DNA from: Pseudomonadales bacterium
GTDB lineage: Bacteria; Pseudomonadota; Gammaproteobacteria; Pseudomonadales; UBA7239
DNA: 64,000 bases
Direction: 5' to 3'
NCBI GenBank assembly: GCA_041395665.1
Contig: JAWLAB010000002.1
Span: 365,140 to 429,139 of the forward strand
Shown: in pieces, positions 47,711-56,183 of the stretch
Position numbering within the stretch: position 1 is the first letter of the stretch
How the letters are laid out: every line of letters starts with the position of its first letter
The notes under the pieces: generated by a model
What the model was told of the DNA's origin: nothing
What the model saw: the letters and a program-made list of their open reading frames with translations, nothing else
Database searches by the model: none
Made by a program: the position numbers and the translations under genes

Positions 47711-48532
47711 TTAGTGATCCCAGTGTATCCAGCCAAAATGTGATGCCAACAAAATCAACACACCAAACACAATGCGATACCAAGCAAACACAGTAAAGTC
47801 ATGCCGCTGTATGTAGCGCAATAAGCCGCGAATAGCGATCATGGCAAACACAAAAGAACTGATGAAGCCTGTTAGAAAAATATCCGCATCTTCCATGCGC
47901 AACAACGCACGGTTTTGAAAAACATCAAAAAAAGTGGCGACGAACATAACGGGGATAGCTAAGAAAAAAGAGAACTCCGTTGCCGTTTGACGCGACAAAC
48001 CAAAAAACAAACCGCCGATAATCGTTGCGCCTGAACGCGAGGTGCCTGGCACAAGAGAAAGTATTTGTGCCACGCCAACTTTCAGCGCATCACGCCATGT
48101 CATTGCATCCATGGTCTGCACGCGCACAGGAGTAACGCGCCTTTCAATCACTAATATCAGCACTCCGCCAACGACTAACGCGCAAGCAACGACGATCGGA
48201 TTAAATAAGTGGCTCTTAATAACATCAATCAACAAAACACCAACAAGCGCAGCAGGCAAAAAAGCCACCACAATATTTAAAGAAAACTTCAGCGACGATG
48301 TGGATCGCCACTCTCGTATTACAGAAAATAATCTTTCTCGATAAACCCAACACACCGCGAGAATTGCACCGAGCTGTATCATGATTTCGAACACCGCACG
48401 GCGATCTTTGTCGAGAAAATTCAATGCATCGCCAGCAAGAATTAAATGTCCCGTGCTGGAGATTGGCAAAAACTCTGTGACTCCTTCCACCAAGCCCATC
48501 GCCACAGCTTTCAATAACAACAAAATATCCAC
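47711..48532 (-). CDS. uppP: Undecaprenyl-diphosphatase
   Basis: A 273-residue inner-membrane phosphatase that recycles undecaprenyl diphosphate for cell-wall and glycan synthesis. The two catalytic motifs EGVTEFLPISSTGH (near residue 16) and PGTSRSGATI (near residue 160) are intact, with about eight hydrophobic helices. It follows ackA by 17 bases on the same strand. Confidence 0.96.
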   Translation of the reverse strand: MDILLLLKAVAMGLVEGVTEFLPISSTGHLILAGDALNFLDKDRRAVFEIMIQLGAILAVCWVYRERLFSVIREWRSTSSLKFSLNIVVAFLPAALVGVLLIDVIKSHLFNPIVVACALVVGGVLILVIERRVTPVRVQTMDAMTWRDALKVGVAQILSLVPGTSRSGATIIGGLFFGLSRQTATEFSFFLAIPVMFVATFFDVFQNRALLRMEDADIFLTGFISSFVFAMIAIRGLLRYIQRHDFTVFAWYRIVFGVLILLASHFGWIHWDH

Positions 48533-48549
48533 AAAATTCCTTACAGCAT

Positions 48550-49728
48550 TTACAGAGTTTTGATCGCGTGCTGCGCGATCATCAATTCTTCATTGGTGGG
48601 GATAACCCACACAGAAACACGACTGTCCTCTGTGCTAACGCATTGCTGATGTTTGGCATTAGAAGCTGCATCAATATCAACGCCCAACCAAGCACAAGCT
48701 TTGCTGATTTTTTCACGAATGATTGCTGCGTTTTCACCGATGCCCGCTGTAAATACCAGTGCATCCAAACCACCTAGCGCAGCTGCCAGCGAACCAATTT
48801 CACGCGCAATGCGATAAACAAATAATTCAACCGCAAATTGTGCGGATGCTGAATGAGATTCCAACAGCTCTCGCATATCACTGGACTCACCTGACACACC
48901 GAGCAAGCCGGACTGCTGATACAACAGCTTTTCAATCTCGTCAGCGCTCATGCGCAGTGCATTCAACAGATACAAAATCACACCCGGATCAAGGCTGCCA
49001 CAGCGCGAACTCATCGGTACGCCATCGAGCGCAGAAAAACCCATCGTCGTTGCCACGCTTTTTCCTGATTGCATAGCGCACAAACTCACGCCGTTGCCAA
49101 GATGCAACACCACCACTTTTTTATCAGTGAGTTCTGGCGCAAAACGCGGCAGCGCAACGGAAGCGATATATTCATAAGACAAACCATGAAACCCGTAACG
49201 CCGCACACCTTTTTCTGTAATTGAGGGCGGCAACGCAAACGCACTCGCCACAGTAGATTGTGTGTGATGGAACGCCGTATCAAAACAAGCAACCTGAGGC
49301 AGGTCAGGGAATTTTTCAGAAAAAAGTCGGATCAACTTCACATTGTGCGGTTGATGCAGGGGAGCTAAGTCACAGAAAAACTCTAACTCTACCAAAATAT
49401 CTTGTGTGATTCTTACAGGTTTTTCATACACGGCCCCGCCATGCACCACACGATGCCCTACGGCAATCATTTTGTATTCCGCAGCAAACTCCTGCAAAAA
49501 ATCATTCAGATAAACAATTGCCTTTTCATGACCTAGCGGCTGATTATCTGGCCACGCATATTCGCGCAATACACTGCCTTCTGCTGTTTTTGCTTTGAAA
49601 CGCGAGGTCGAAAATAAGCCATCCAATTGACCATTGAGCAATAAAGCAGGCACCCCTTCTTCTACGGCAAACAAAGAAAACTTGATGCTAGATGAACCTG
49701 CATTCAAAACCAGAATGGCATTACTCAC
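48550..49728 (-). CDS. ackA: Acetate kinase
   Basis: A 392-residue ASKHA-fold kinase that converts acetyl phosphate and ADP to acetate and ATP. ILVLNAGSSSIKF at the N-terminus, VAVGHRVVHGG, FDTAFH, HLGNGVS and GIGENAAIIRE are family blocks. Its start overlaps the upstream acyltransferase gene by four bases, so the two are probably translated together. Confidence 0.96.
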   Translation of the reverse strand: MSNAILVLNAGSSSIKFSLFAVEEGVPALLLNGQLDGLFSTSRFKAKTAEGSVLREYAWPDNQPLGHEKAIVYLNDFLQEFAAEYKMIAVGHRVVHGGAVYEKPVRITQDILVELEFFCDLAPLHQPHNVKLIRLFSEKFPDLPQVACFDTAFHHTQSTVASAFALPPSITEKGVRRYGFHGLSYEYIASVALPRFAPELTDKKVVVLHLGNGVSLCAMQSGKSVATTMGFSALDGVPMSSRCGSLDPGVILYLLNALRMSADEIEKLLYQQSGLLGVSGESSDMRELLESHSASAQFAVELFVYRIAREIGSLAAALGGLDALVFTAGIGENAAIIREKISKACAWLGVDIDAASNAKHQQCVSTEDSRVSVWVIPTNEELMIAQHAIKTL

Positions 49729-50669
49729 GCAGTATGACCTTGCAAAACTTTTTTATTATTTGCTGCAACGACTAATACAGCCACAGCGCAAGAAGCCAAA
49801 CGCGAAGTAAGCGAATCCGCACGACTCGTCAGCACAATCGGCACGCGCGCACCAAGCACAATACCCGCAGCATCCGCATCCGCCATAAACGTTAAACTTT
49901 TTGCCAACATATTGCCGGCTTCTAAATCTGGCACCAATAAAATATCGGCTTTACCTGCCACCGCCGAATGAATTTTTTTAATTTGCGCCGCTTGCAAATC
50001 AATTGCGTTATCCAATGCCAGTGGGCCATCCAATAAGGCACCGGTAATTTGCCCGCGCTCCGCCATTTTGCATAATGCTGCCGCTTCAACCGTAGAAGGC
50101 ACTTCAGGATTGACCGTTTCCATCGCCGATAAAATTGCCGCTTTCGGTTCTTTAATACCCAAGGAGTGTGCAAGATCAATCGCGTTTTGCAAAATATGCA
50201 TTTTGTCTTTCAGCGTCGGGAAAATATTGATCGCACCATCCGTCACAATAATCGGATGATCCAAACTCGGCACATCCATAATGAATGCGTGACTGATACG
50301 GCGATCCGTGCGCAAACCGGTTTGAGCATTGATGACAGCAGCCATCAATTCATCGGTATGCAAACTACCTTTCATCAACATCTGCGCTTTGCCTTCACGC
50401 ACCAAGCAAACAGCATGGTCAGCCGATGCATGACTGTGCGGCGTATCAATCAATTCAAATGTGCTGATATCAATTTTCGCCTCTTGCGCTGCCGCTGCAA
50501 TTCTTGCCGCAGGACCCACCAAAATCGGCACAATCAAACCGAGCTTCGCCGCCTCCACTGCACCACTCAGCGATACCGCATCACAAGGATGCGCCACCGC
50601 TGTTGGCACAGGCGCTAAACGCTGGCATAAACGAATGAGTTGCTGATATTTTTCGCGCTGTTTGCCCAT
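49725..50669 (-). CDS. Phosphate acetyl/butyryltransferase (short Pta/Ptb type)
   Basis: A 314-residue enzyme of the phosphate acyltransferase family that would exchange the CoA of an acyl-CoA for phosphate, with AckA as partner. Its length matches the short Ptb-like form, without the N-terminal domain of long Pta. Family blocks include LMKGSLHTDELM, the FIMDVPSLDHPIIVTDGAIN segment, and SAMETVNPEVPSTVEA. Whether it prefers acetyl- or butyryl-CoA cannot be told by eye. Starting after a GGAGTT site, it is the first gene of the ptb-ackA pair. Confidence 0.92.
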   Translation of the reverse strand: MGKQREKYQQLIRLCQRLAPVPTAVAHPCDAVSLSGAVEAAKLGLIVPILVGPAARIAAAAQEAKIDISTFELIDTPHSHASADHAVCLVREGKAQMLMKGSLHTDELMAAVINAQTGLRTDRRISHAFIMDVPSLDHPIIVTDGAINIFPTLKDKMHILQNAIDLAHSLGIKEPKAAILSAMETVNPEVPSTVEAAALCKMAERGQITGALLDGPLALDNAIDLQAAQIKKIHSAVAGKADILLVPDLEAGNMLAKSLTFMADADAAGIVLGARVPIVLTSRADSLTSRLASCAVAVLVVAANNKKVLQGHTA

Positions 50670-50729
50670 TAAAAATAACTCCTAAATGCAAGCGCTTTAT
50701 TGTAAGGCAAACAGCAATTCAGCATCTGC

Positions 50730-52262
50730 TCAAACAGGCAGTGCAACCAACGGATTGCCATTCATCGGGTCATCTTTTTTCGATGCCAATGCCGCCTGCA
50801 AATCCAAACCCATCGCTTTAGCAACACCCGCCGCATACGCGGGATCCGCCGCATGGCAATTACGAATATGGCGATATTTCACAAACAACGGTGCATCACC
50901 CATTCCGCACGCGGTATTGCCAAACAACGCTTCTTTTTGTGCGTCATTCATCAACTGAAATAATTTGCGCGGCTGCTCGAAATAATTGCTATCGTCTTGG
51001 TGGAAACTCCAATGCTGAGCATCACCATTAATTTTGAGTGGCGGCTCAGCAAATACCGGCTGCGCTTGCCACTGTCCAAAACTATTAGGCTCGTAATGAA
51101 GATTGCTGCCGTAATTACCATCGGCGCGCCCCATGCCGTCGCGTTGATTGCTATGTACAGGACAACGCGCTGCATTCACCGGAATTTGTTGGTGATTCAC
51201 ACCCAAACGATAACGCTGCGCATCCGCGTAATTGATTAAACGCGCTTGCAGCATACGATCAGGGCTGACGCTAATACCGGGCACTAAATTGCTCGGCGCA
51301 AAAGCGCTCTGCTCCACATCGGCAAAAAAGTTTTCTGGATTTTTATTTAGCTCAAATTCACCCACTTCAATCAGCGGATAATCTTTGTGCGGCCATACTT
51401 TGGTTAAATCAAATGGATGGTACGGCACTTTCTCCGCATCTTGCTCCGGCATCACCTGCACAAACATTGTCCACTTGGGAAATTCACCGCGCTCGATGGC
51501 ATCAAACAAATCGCGTTGATGACTTTCGCGATCTTTACCGATTAGAGCCTCAGATTCTGCATCACTCAAGTTTTTGATGCCCTGCTGTGTTTTGAAATGA
51601 AACTTCACCCAGAAGCGTTCATTTTTTGCATTCCAAAAACTGTAAGTGTGCGAGCCAAAGCCGTGCATGTGACGATAGCTCGCAGGAATACCGCGATCAC
51701 TCATCACAATGGTGATTTGATGCAAAGCTTCTGGCAGCAGCGTCCAGTAATCCCAATTATGGCTTGCGCTGCGCATATTGGTTTTTGGATCGCGCTTCAC
51801 TGCTTTATTCAAATCAGGGAACTGGCGCGGATCGCGAATAAAGAAGACCGGCGTGTTATTGCCCACCATATCCCAGTTGCCTTCTTCGGTATAAAACTTC
51901 AAGGCAAAACCGCGAATATCGCGTTCGGCATCCGCCGCGCCGCGCTCACCCGCCACCGTAGTAAAACGCGCAAACATTTCTGTTTTCTTGCCAATTTTTT
52001 CAAACAGTTTTGCACGCGTGAATTGAGTGATGTCTTTTGTAACGGTGAAAGTACCGAAAGCGCCAGAACCTTTAGCGTGCATACGGCGCTCTGGAATCAC
52101 TTCGCGCACAAAATTGGCCAATTTTTCATTCAGCCAAACATCCTGCGCTAACAAGGGGCCGCGCGCGCCGGCACTCAAGCTGTCGCGATTGTTCGGCACG
52201 GGCGCACCAAAGGCTGTGGTTAAGTGGGTTACAGGGCATTGTTTTTTGTCTTGATTATCCAT
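50730..52262 (-). CDS. kat: Monofunctional haem catalase (small-subunit type)
   Basis: A 510-residue catalase. The active-site region FGTFTVTKDITQFT (with the family His motif in ERRMHAKGSGAFG), FARFTTVAGERGAADAERDIRGFALKFY, and the distal Asn segment (GNWDMVGNNTPVFFIRDP) are present. The haem-ligand Tyr lies in RLINYADAQRYR. The length is that of clade-3 small catalases without the C-terminal flavodoxin-like domain. It is monocistronic and transcribed away from ssrA; its ATG follows GAGGAAAG. Confidence 0.96.
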   Translation of the reverse strand: MDNQDKKQCPVTHLTTAFGAPVPNNRDSLSAGARGPLLAQDVWLNEKLANFVREVIPERRMHAKGSGAFGTFTVTKDITQFTRAKLFEKIGKKTEMFARFTTVAGERGAADAERDIRGFALKFYTEEGNWDMVGNNTPVFFIRDPRQFPDLNKAVKRDPKTNMRSASHNWDYWTLLPEALHQITIVMSDRGIPASYRHMHGFGSHTYSFWNAKNERFWVKFHFKTQQGIKNLSDAESEALIGKDRESHQRDLFDAIERGEFPKWTMFVQVMPEQDAEKVPYHPFDLTKVWPHKDYPLIEVGEFELNKNPENFFADVEQSAFAPSNLVPGISVSPDRMLQARLINYADAQRYRLGVNHQQIPVNAARCPVHSNQRDGMGRADGNYGSNLHYEPNSFGQWQAQPVFAEPPLKINGDAQHWSFHQDDSNYFEQPRKLFQLMNDAQKEALFGNTACGMGDAPLFVKYRHIRNCHAADPAYAAGVAKAMGLDLQAALASKKDDPMNGNPLVALPV

Positions 52263-52418
52263 GACACTTTCCTCGCTTTGAGAGAATGAAATACCGTTGT
52301 TGCAATGTGCATTATCGCCAATGCTTTGTAAAAGTCTTTTTTGTTATCGACACCATAGCTAATTCTTATCATCCACGCTAAAAATGCATTATTTTTCATC
52401 GTTTTTAGGATGCGCCTG

Positions 52419-52448
52419 TTGTGATTGCGCGAAGCAACCCCATATACT
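52419..52448 (+). promoter_or_regulatory. Sigma-70-type promoter of ssrA
   Basis: TTGTGA at 52419-52424 and TATACT at 52443-52448 are separated by 18 bases. Transcription would begin about 7 bases later, upstream of the mature tmRNA 5' end, leaving a short leader for RNase P to remove. Confidence 0.75.
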
Positions 52449-52474
52449 GTTCAAGCTCTTCTAAGCAGAAGATC

Positions 52475-52827
52475 GGGGCCGATTTGGATTCGACGCCGGT
52501 TACAAAGCTTCGGGTGCATGCCGAGATGGCAACCAATCTCGTAAATAAAAGTTGCAAACTTATAGTTGCCAACGACGACAACTACGCTCTAGCTGCTTAA
52601 TCGCAGCTAGCGGTCGCTAGCAAGGTGCCTGTGCCGCGCTACTGACTGTCATATAGAACAGGATCGTGGAGCGGTGCGCCTGGCACCAATCCCCTAAAAC
52701 TTACAGGCTCGCTGTTCTCGTCCTGCCCGCCGGGCTGAGCACAGTCAAATCAATCGACGGAACTAAGCATGTAGATCTCGCAGTAGCGGACTGACGGACA
52801 GGGGTTCAACTCCCCTCGGCTCCACCA
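52475..52827 (+). ncRNA. ssrA: Transfer-messenger RNA
   Basis: A tmRNA of 353 bases including the encoded CCA. The 5' end GGGGCCGATTTGGATTCGACG pairs with the 3' end around TCGGCTCCACCA, and the T-arm GGGGTTCAACTCCCC is perfect. The tag reading frame resumes at GCC 52568-52570 and gives ANDDNYALAA before TAA at 52598-52600; this is a widespread gammaproteobacterial tag. Pseudoknot regions follow to about 52,760. Its 3' end is a common target of tyrosine-recombinase islands, and foreign sequence does begin just beyond the terminator. Confidence 0.97.
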
Positions 52828-52835
52828 ATAACGAA

Positions 52836-52866
52836 ACCCCAACCGTTCTCGGTTGGGGTTTTTTCT
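52836..52866 (+). terminator. Intrinsic terminator of ssrA
   Basis: A stem ACCCCAACC / GGTTGGGGT with a six-base loop and a run of T, 8 bases after the CCA end. It is also the last core-like sequence before the island. Confidence 0.92.
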
Positions 52867-53216
52867 TGCCTGATCGCGCCGGTTCACGCGTGTTCTTGGG
52901 GGTTCCTGCGGAAGCCTACGGACTTCGCCAGCCGCCCGAATTGGCCGTTCCCGGCCACATTCCACTCTCTCCTGGCCATTCCTCGCTCCGACCTCGCTCC
53001 CTGAAACTGGCCCGAAGTCCGCAAAGGCCGCAAGTCAGCGCCATACAGATCAACGGGTTACGCGCGGACGAATCAAGCAGTTGTTTTTTGGCATCGGTAG
53101 GCGACGGAAACCGCCGTTATTCAGAGAATGAAGAATGCAGGCATCCCGTATGAGCGAAAAATCATCACCCTCGTGTCCGTGTGTGGATGAAGAGTGATCG
53201 CCGCTTTACAATTGAC
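52867..53216. other. Non-coding border of the island
   Basis: About 350 bases of more GC-rich sequence after the ssrA terminator. No convincing gene; it holds the left copy of a direct repeat (53,041-53,108) and probably the arsR promoter. No integrase gene or second tmRNA 3' end is seen here. Confidence 0.6.
53041..53108 (+). repeat. Direct repeat, left copy
   Basis: A gapless hand alignment to 61,599-61,666 gives about 56 identical positions of 68, including an identical 23-base core (53,056-53,078 against 61,614-61,636). The right copy starts one base outside the IS21 end. The two copies bracket the ars operon, the CDF remnant and the insertion sequence. Confidence 0.75.
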
Positions 53217-53244
53217 CCATATTTCCATGATAATGAAAATATGG
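53217..53244 (+). promoter_or_regulatory. Putative ArsR operator
   Basis: A 12-4-12 inverted repeat: CCATATTTCCAT at 53,217-53,228 and ATGAAAATATGG at 53,233-53,244, with one mismatch. Its right arm covers the arsR start codon, so a bound repressor would block initiation. Assignment to ArsR is by size, AT-rich sequence and position. Confidence 0.6.
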
Positions 53245-53567
53245 AAGAGAAAGACGTTGTCAAAGCCTTGGCTGCCCTTGCGCAGCCGAACCGACTTCAA
53301 GTGTTTCGTGCTCTTGTGGTCACTGGCAAGGAAGGAGCGACACCTGGCGCATTGGCGGATACCTTGGGTGTGCCTGCTGCCACGTTGTCCTTTCACCTCA
53401 AAGAACTCCTCAACTCTGGACTTGTGTCTCAGGAGCGCAGTGGTCGCAATCTGATCTACCGCGCAGAGTTCAAGCAGATGAACGAGCTCCTTTCCTATCT
53501 GACAAGCAATTGCTGTCAGGGTGAACCGTGCATGGATGAGGCAGCTACCAACTGTGGATGCGAATAA
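53241..53567 (+). CDS. arsR: ArsR/SmtB-family arsenic-responsive repressor
   Basis: A 108-residue winged-helix repressor. The body matches ArsR (LAALAQPNRLQVFRALVVTG; recognition helix in AATLSFHLKELLNSGL, then the wing QERSGRNLIYRA). It lacks the ELCVCDL-type metal site of the R773 protein; the Cys pairs lie at the C-terminus (SNCCQGEPC and NCGCE), as in the ArsR class that senses As(III) through C-terminal cysteines. The ATG at 53241 is used; longer in-frame readings start before the operator. First gene of the arsenic operon. Confidence 0.92.
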   Translation: MEEKDVVKALAALAQPNRLQVFRALVVTGKEGATPGALADTLGVPAATLSFHLKELLNSGLVSQERSGRNLIYRAEFKQMNELLSYLTSNCCQGEPCMDEAATNCGCE

Positions 53568-53577
53568 GGAATTTCAA

Positions 53578-53982
53578 ATGAGGCACCTACCCATCCTTTG
53601 GCAACGCCTTGTGAGTGAACAGGGCACCACCTGTCCGCGCTGTCACAGCACCGGCGAAGAAGTGCAGCGCGCTGTTAAGACGCTGAAGCTGGCCCTGGAG
53701 CCGTTGGGCATCGAGCCCGAACTTCAGGTCACGGAGATTGACGAGGTCACGTTTCTCAAGGACCCCCTGCAATCGAACCAGGTGCTGATTGGTGGTCAGA
53801 CCATTGAACACTGGCTGGGTGGACAAACCGGCAGCAGCCGCTGCTGCAACGAATGTGGCGACAACGATTGCCGCACGGTGGAAGTTGGCGGGCAGAGTTA
53901 CGACGTGATCCCGGAGGACCTGCTGGTGCGTGCCGGCGTCATTGCTGCGACCCGCATGCTCGACCCCACGTTGTCCGCCTGA
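53578..53982 (+). CDS. DUF2703 family protein of the arsenic operon
   Basis: A 134-residue cytoplasmic protein of the DUF2703 family, whose members lie in arsenic or mercury gene neighbourhoods. It has an N-terminal thioredoxin-like pattern with CPRC (near residue 19), a VLIGGQTIEHWLGG strand-turn, and a Cys-rich stretch SRCCNECGDNDC that could bind soft metals. Its function is not established. It starts 10 bases after arsR and ends 50 bases before arsD. Confidence 0.82.
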   Translation: MRHLPILWQRLVSEQGTTCPRCHSTGEEVQRAVKTLKLALEPLGIEPELQVTEIDEVTFLKDPLQSNQVLIGGQTIEHWLGGQTGSSRCCNECGDNDCRTVEVGGQSYDVIPEDLLVRAGVIAATRMLDPTLSA

Positions 53983-54032
53983 GTCATCGCCAGATACAGA
54001 TCAACGGTCATTCCACTCCAAGGAGTTCCATC

Positions 54033-54395
54033 ATGACAACCATTCAAGTATTCGATCCCGCAATGTGCTGCAACACCGGTGTTTGCGGCGTGGACGTGGA
54101 CCAGAGCCTCGTGACCTTCGCGGCCGATGTGGATTGGGCCCAACAGAACGGTGCGCAGATCGAGCGCTTCAACCTGTCTCAGCAGCCCATGGCGTTTGCG
54201 GAGAGCGCCATCGTCAAAGGTTTGCTGGAGCGTACGGGTCAGACCGTGCTGCCGGTGACTCTGGTGGACGGTCAATTGGCACTGGCTGGCCGGTATCCCT
54301 CAAGGGACGATCTGGCCCGCTGGGCAGGGCTTCAACCTCAGCCGTCCGAGACCAAAGAAGCCGCATCGTGCTGCTCTGGTAGCCGCTGCTGCTAA
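54033..54395 (+). CDS. arsD: Arsenical metallochaperone ArsD
   Basis: A 120-residue protein that delivers As(III) to ArsA and also acts as a weak repressor in some operons. The As-binding residues are the Cys pair in DPAMCCNTGVCG (Cys12, Cys13 and Cys18 in the classical numbering). The vicinal CC pairs at the C-terminus (CCSGSRCC) are also typical. Preceded by AAGGAG, it lies 15 bases before arsA. Confidence 0.95.
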   Translation: MTTIQVFDPAMCCNTGVCGVDVDQSLVTFAADVDWAQQNGAQIERFNLSQQPMAFAESAIVKGLLERTGQTVLPVTLVDGQLALAGRYPSRDDLARWAGLQPQPSETKEAASCCSGSRCC

Positions 54396-54410
54396 ACCTA
54401 GGGAGCCGTT

Positions 54411-56180
54411 GTGCTATTTCTCCAGAATCCTCCTCGTTACCTGTTCTTCACCGGTAAAGGTGGTGTAGGCAAAACGTCAATTGCCTGTGCCTGCGCCGTC
54501 GAGCTGGCTGACGCTGGCAAAAAAGTGCTGCTGGTCAGCACCGATCCGGCCTCCAATGTGGGGCAAGTGTTCGGGGGCACCATCGGCAACCGAATTACCC
54601 CCGTCGACAGCGTGCCCAGGCTGTCCGCGCTGGAAATCGATCCGCAAGGGGCAGCCCAGGCCTACCGGGACCGGATCGTCGGGCCTGTGCGGGGTGTGTT
54701 GCCAGACGAAGTGGTCAAAGGCATTGAGGAGCAACTCTCGGGCGCTTGCACGACTGAGATTGCCGCCTTCGACGAGTTCACCGGGTTGCTGACCGATACG
54801 GCCCTGACCGCAGGCTTCGATCACATAATCTTTGATACCGCACCCACGGGCCACACCATCCGTTTGCTACAACTGCCCGGTGCGTGGAGTGGCTTTCTGG
54901 AGGCGGGCAAGGGAGATGCGTCCTGTCTGGGGCCGCTGGCAGGACTGGAGAAACAACGCGCTCAATACAAGGCTGCCGTTCAGGCCTTGGCCGATCCTGG
55001 GCGCACGCGCCTGGTGCTGGTGGCACGCGCCCAGGCAGCCACCTTGCGTGAGGCGAATCGCACCCACCAGGAGTTGGCGGCCATCGGCCTGTCCCAGCAA
55101 TATCTGGTGATCAATGGTGTGTTGCCATTGGAGGCGCTTCAAGATGATCCGCTAGCCGCTGCGATCCACCAACGCGAAGCGTTGGCGCTGGCGAACATGT
55201 CTGCTGAACTCAAGGCCCTGCCGCAAGACAGTCTGGCTCTCAAGCCTTTTAATCTGGTAGGGCTGGATGCATTGCGTCATCTGCTCAACGACGCACCGGT
55301 GCCCTACAGCACAGTGCCGTCTGCGGTGCAGGCGCCCACAGCCCCGAATCTGTCACAACTGGTCGACGACATCGCCGCCGATGGCCATGGCCTGGTGATG
55401 CTGATGGGCAAAGGCGGCGTTGGAAAAACCACCCTGGCTGCTGCCGTGGCGGTCGAGCTGGCACATCGAGGCTTGCCGGTGCACCTGACCACGTCCGACC
55501 CGGCTGCGCATCTTGCGCAGACCCTGGACGGCACATTGAATCACCTGACAGTCAGCCGCATTGACCCCCACGAAGTCACCGAACGTTATCGCGAGCATGT
55601 GCTGTCCACCAAGGGGGCGAATCTGGACGCAGAAGGTCGGGCCATGCTCGAAGAGGACCTGCGTTCACCGTGCACGGAAGAGATCGCCGTGTTCCAGGCC
55701 TTCTCCCGCATCATCCGCGAGGCGGGCAAAAAGTTCGTGGTCATGGACACCGCACCGACCGGGCACACCTTGCTGCTGCTGGATGCCACGGGTGCCTACC
55801 ACCGCGACATTGTGCGCCAGATGGGTGATAAAGGCGTCCACTTCACCACGCCCATGATGCAGTTGCAGGACCCCAAGCAAACCAAGGTCCTGATCGTCAC
55901 CTTGGCCGAAACCACGCCGGTACTCGAAGCAGCCAATCTGCAGACCGATTTAAGGCGCGCCGGCATCGAGCCTTGGGCCTGGGTCATCAACAACAGTCTG
56001 GCCGCCTGCGCGCCGGCTTCACCTTTGCTTCGTCAGCGTGCCGGCAACGAGCTTCGTGAAATCGAAGCCGTCGCCACGCAGCACGCACAGCGGTATGCAC
56101 TGGTCCCCCTGATGAAAAACGAACCGGTCGGTGTTCAGCGTCTGCTGGACCTGGCAGGCCACTCCCTTGAAAAGGTCTGA
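54411..56180 (+). CDS. arsA: Arsenite-stimulated ATPase ArsA
   Basis: A 589-residue two-halved ATPase that energises arsenite efflux. The A1 P-loop GKGGVGKT is at residues 15-22, and the A2 P-loop GKGGVGKTT near 330. Each half keeps the signature DTAPTGHT. The As(III)-binding Cys residues are in SGACTTE, GDASCLG and RSPCTEE. Translation starts at GTG 54411, and the family length (583 in R773) agrees. Here it precedes an ACR3-type permease rather than ArsB, so ArsA would pair with that transporter. Confidence 0.97.
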   Translation: MLFLQNPPRYLFFTGKGGVGKTSIACACAVELADAGKKVLLVSTDPASNVGQVFGGTIGNRITPVDSVPRLSALEIDPQGAAQAYRDRIVGPVRGVLPDEVVKGIEEQLSGACTTEIAAFDEFTGLLTDTALTAGFDHIIFDTAPTGHTIRLLQLPGAWSGFLEAGKGDASCLGPLAGLEKQRAQYKAAVQALADPGRTRLVLVARAQAATLREANRTHQELAAIGLSQQYLVINGVLPLEALQDDPLAAAIHQREALALANMSAELKALPQDSLALKPFNLVGLDALRHLLNDAPVPYSTVPSAVQAPTAPNLSQLVDDIAADGHGLVMLMGKGGVGKTTLAAAVAVELAHRGLPVHLTTSDPAAHLAQTLDGTLNHLTVSRIDPHEVTERYREHVLSTKGANLDAEGRAMLEEDLRSPCTEEIAVFQAFSRIIREAGKKFVVMDTAPTGHTLLLLDATGAYHRDIVRQMGDKGVHFTTPMMQLQDPKQTKVLIVTLAETTPVLEAANLQTDLRRAGIEPWAWVINNSLAACAPASPLLRQRAGNELREIEAVATQHAQRYALVPLMKNEPVGVQRLLDLAGHSLEKV

Positions 56181-56183
56181 TCG

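Noticed and set aside
52867..53160. Short open frames between the ssrA terminator and arsR
   Set aside because: They lack ribosome sites and recognisable domains; one merely runs backward through the tmRNA 3' end.
53043..54010. Shared string ATACAGATCAACGG at about 53,044 and 53,995 as a repeat unit
   Set aside because: Only 14 bases match and the surroundings differ; chance or a short remnant cannot be told apart.
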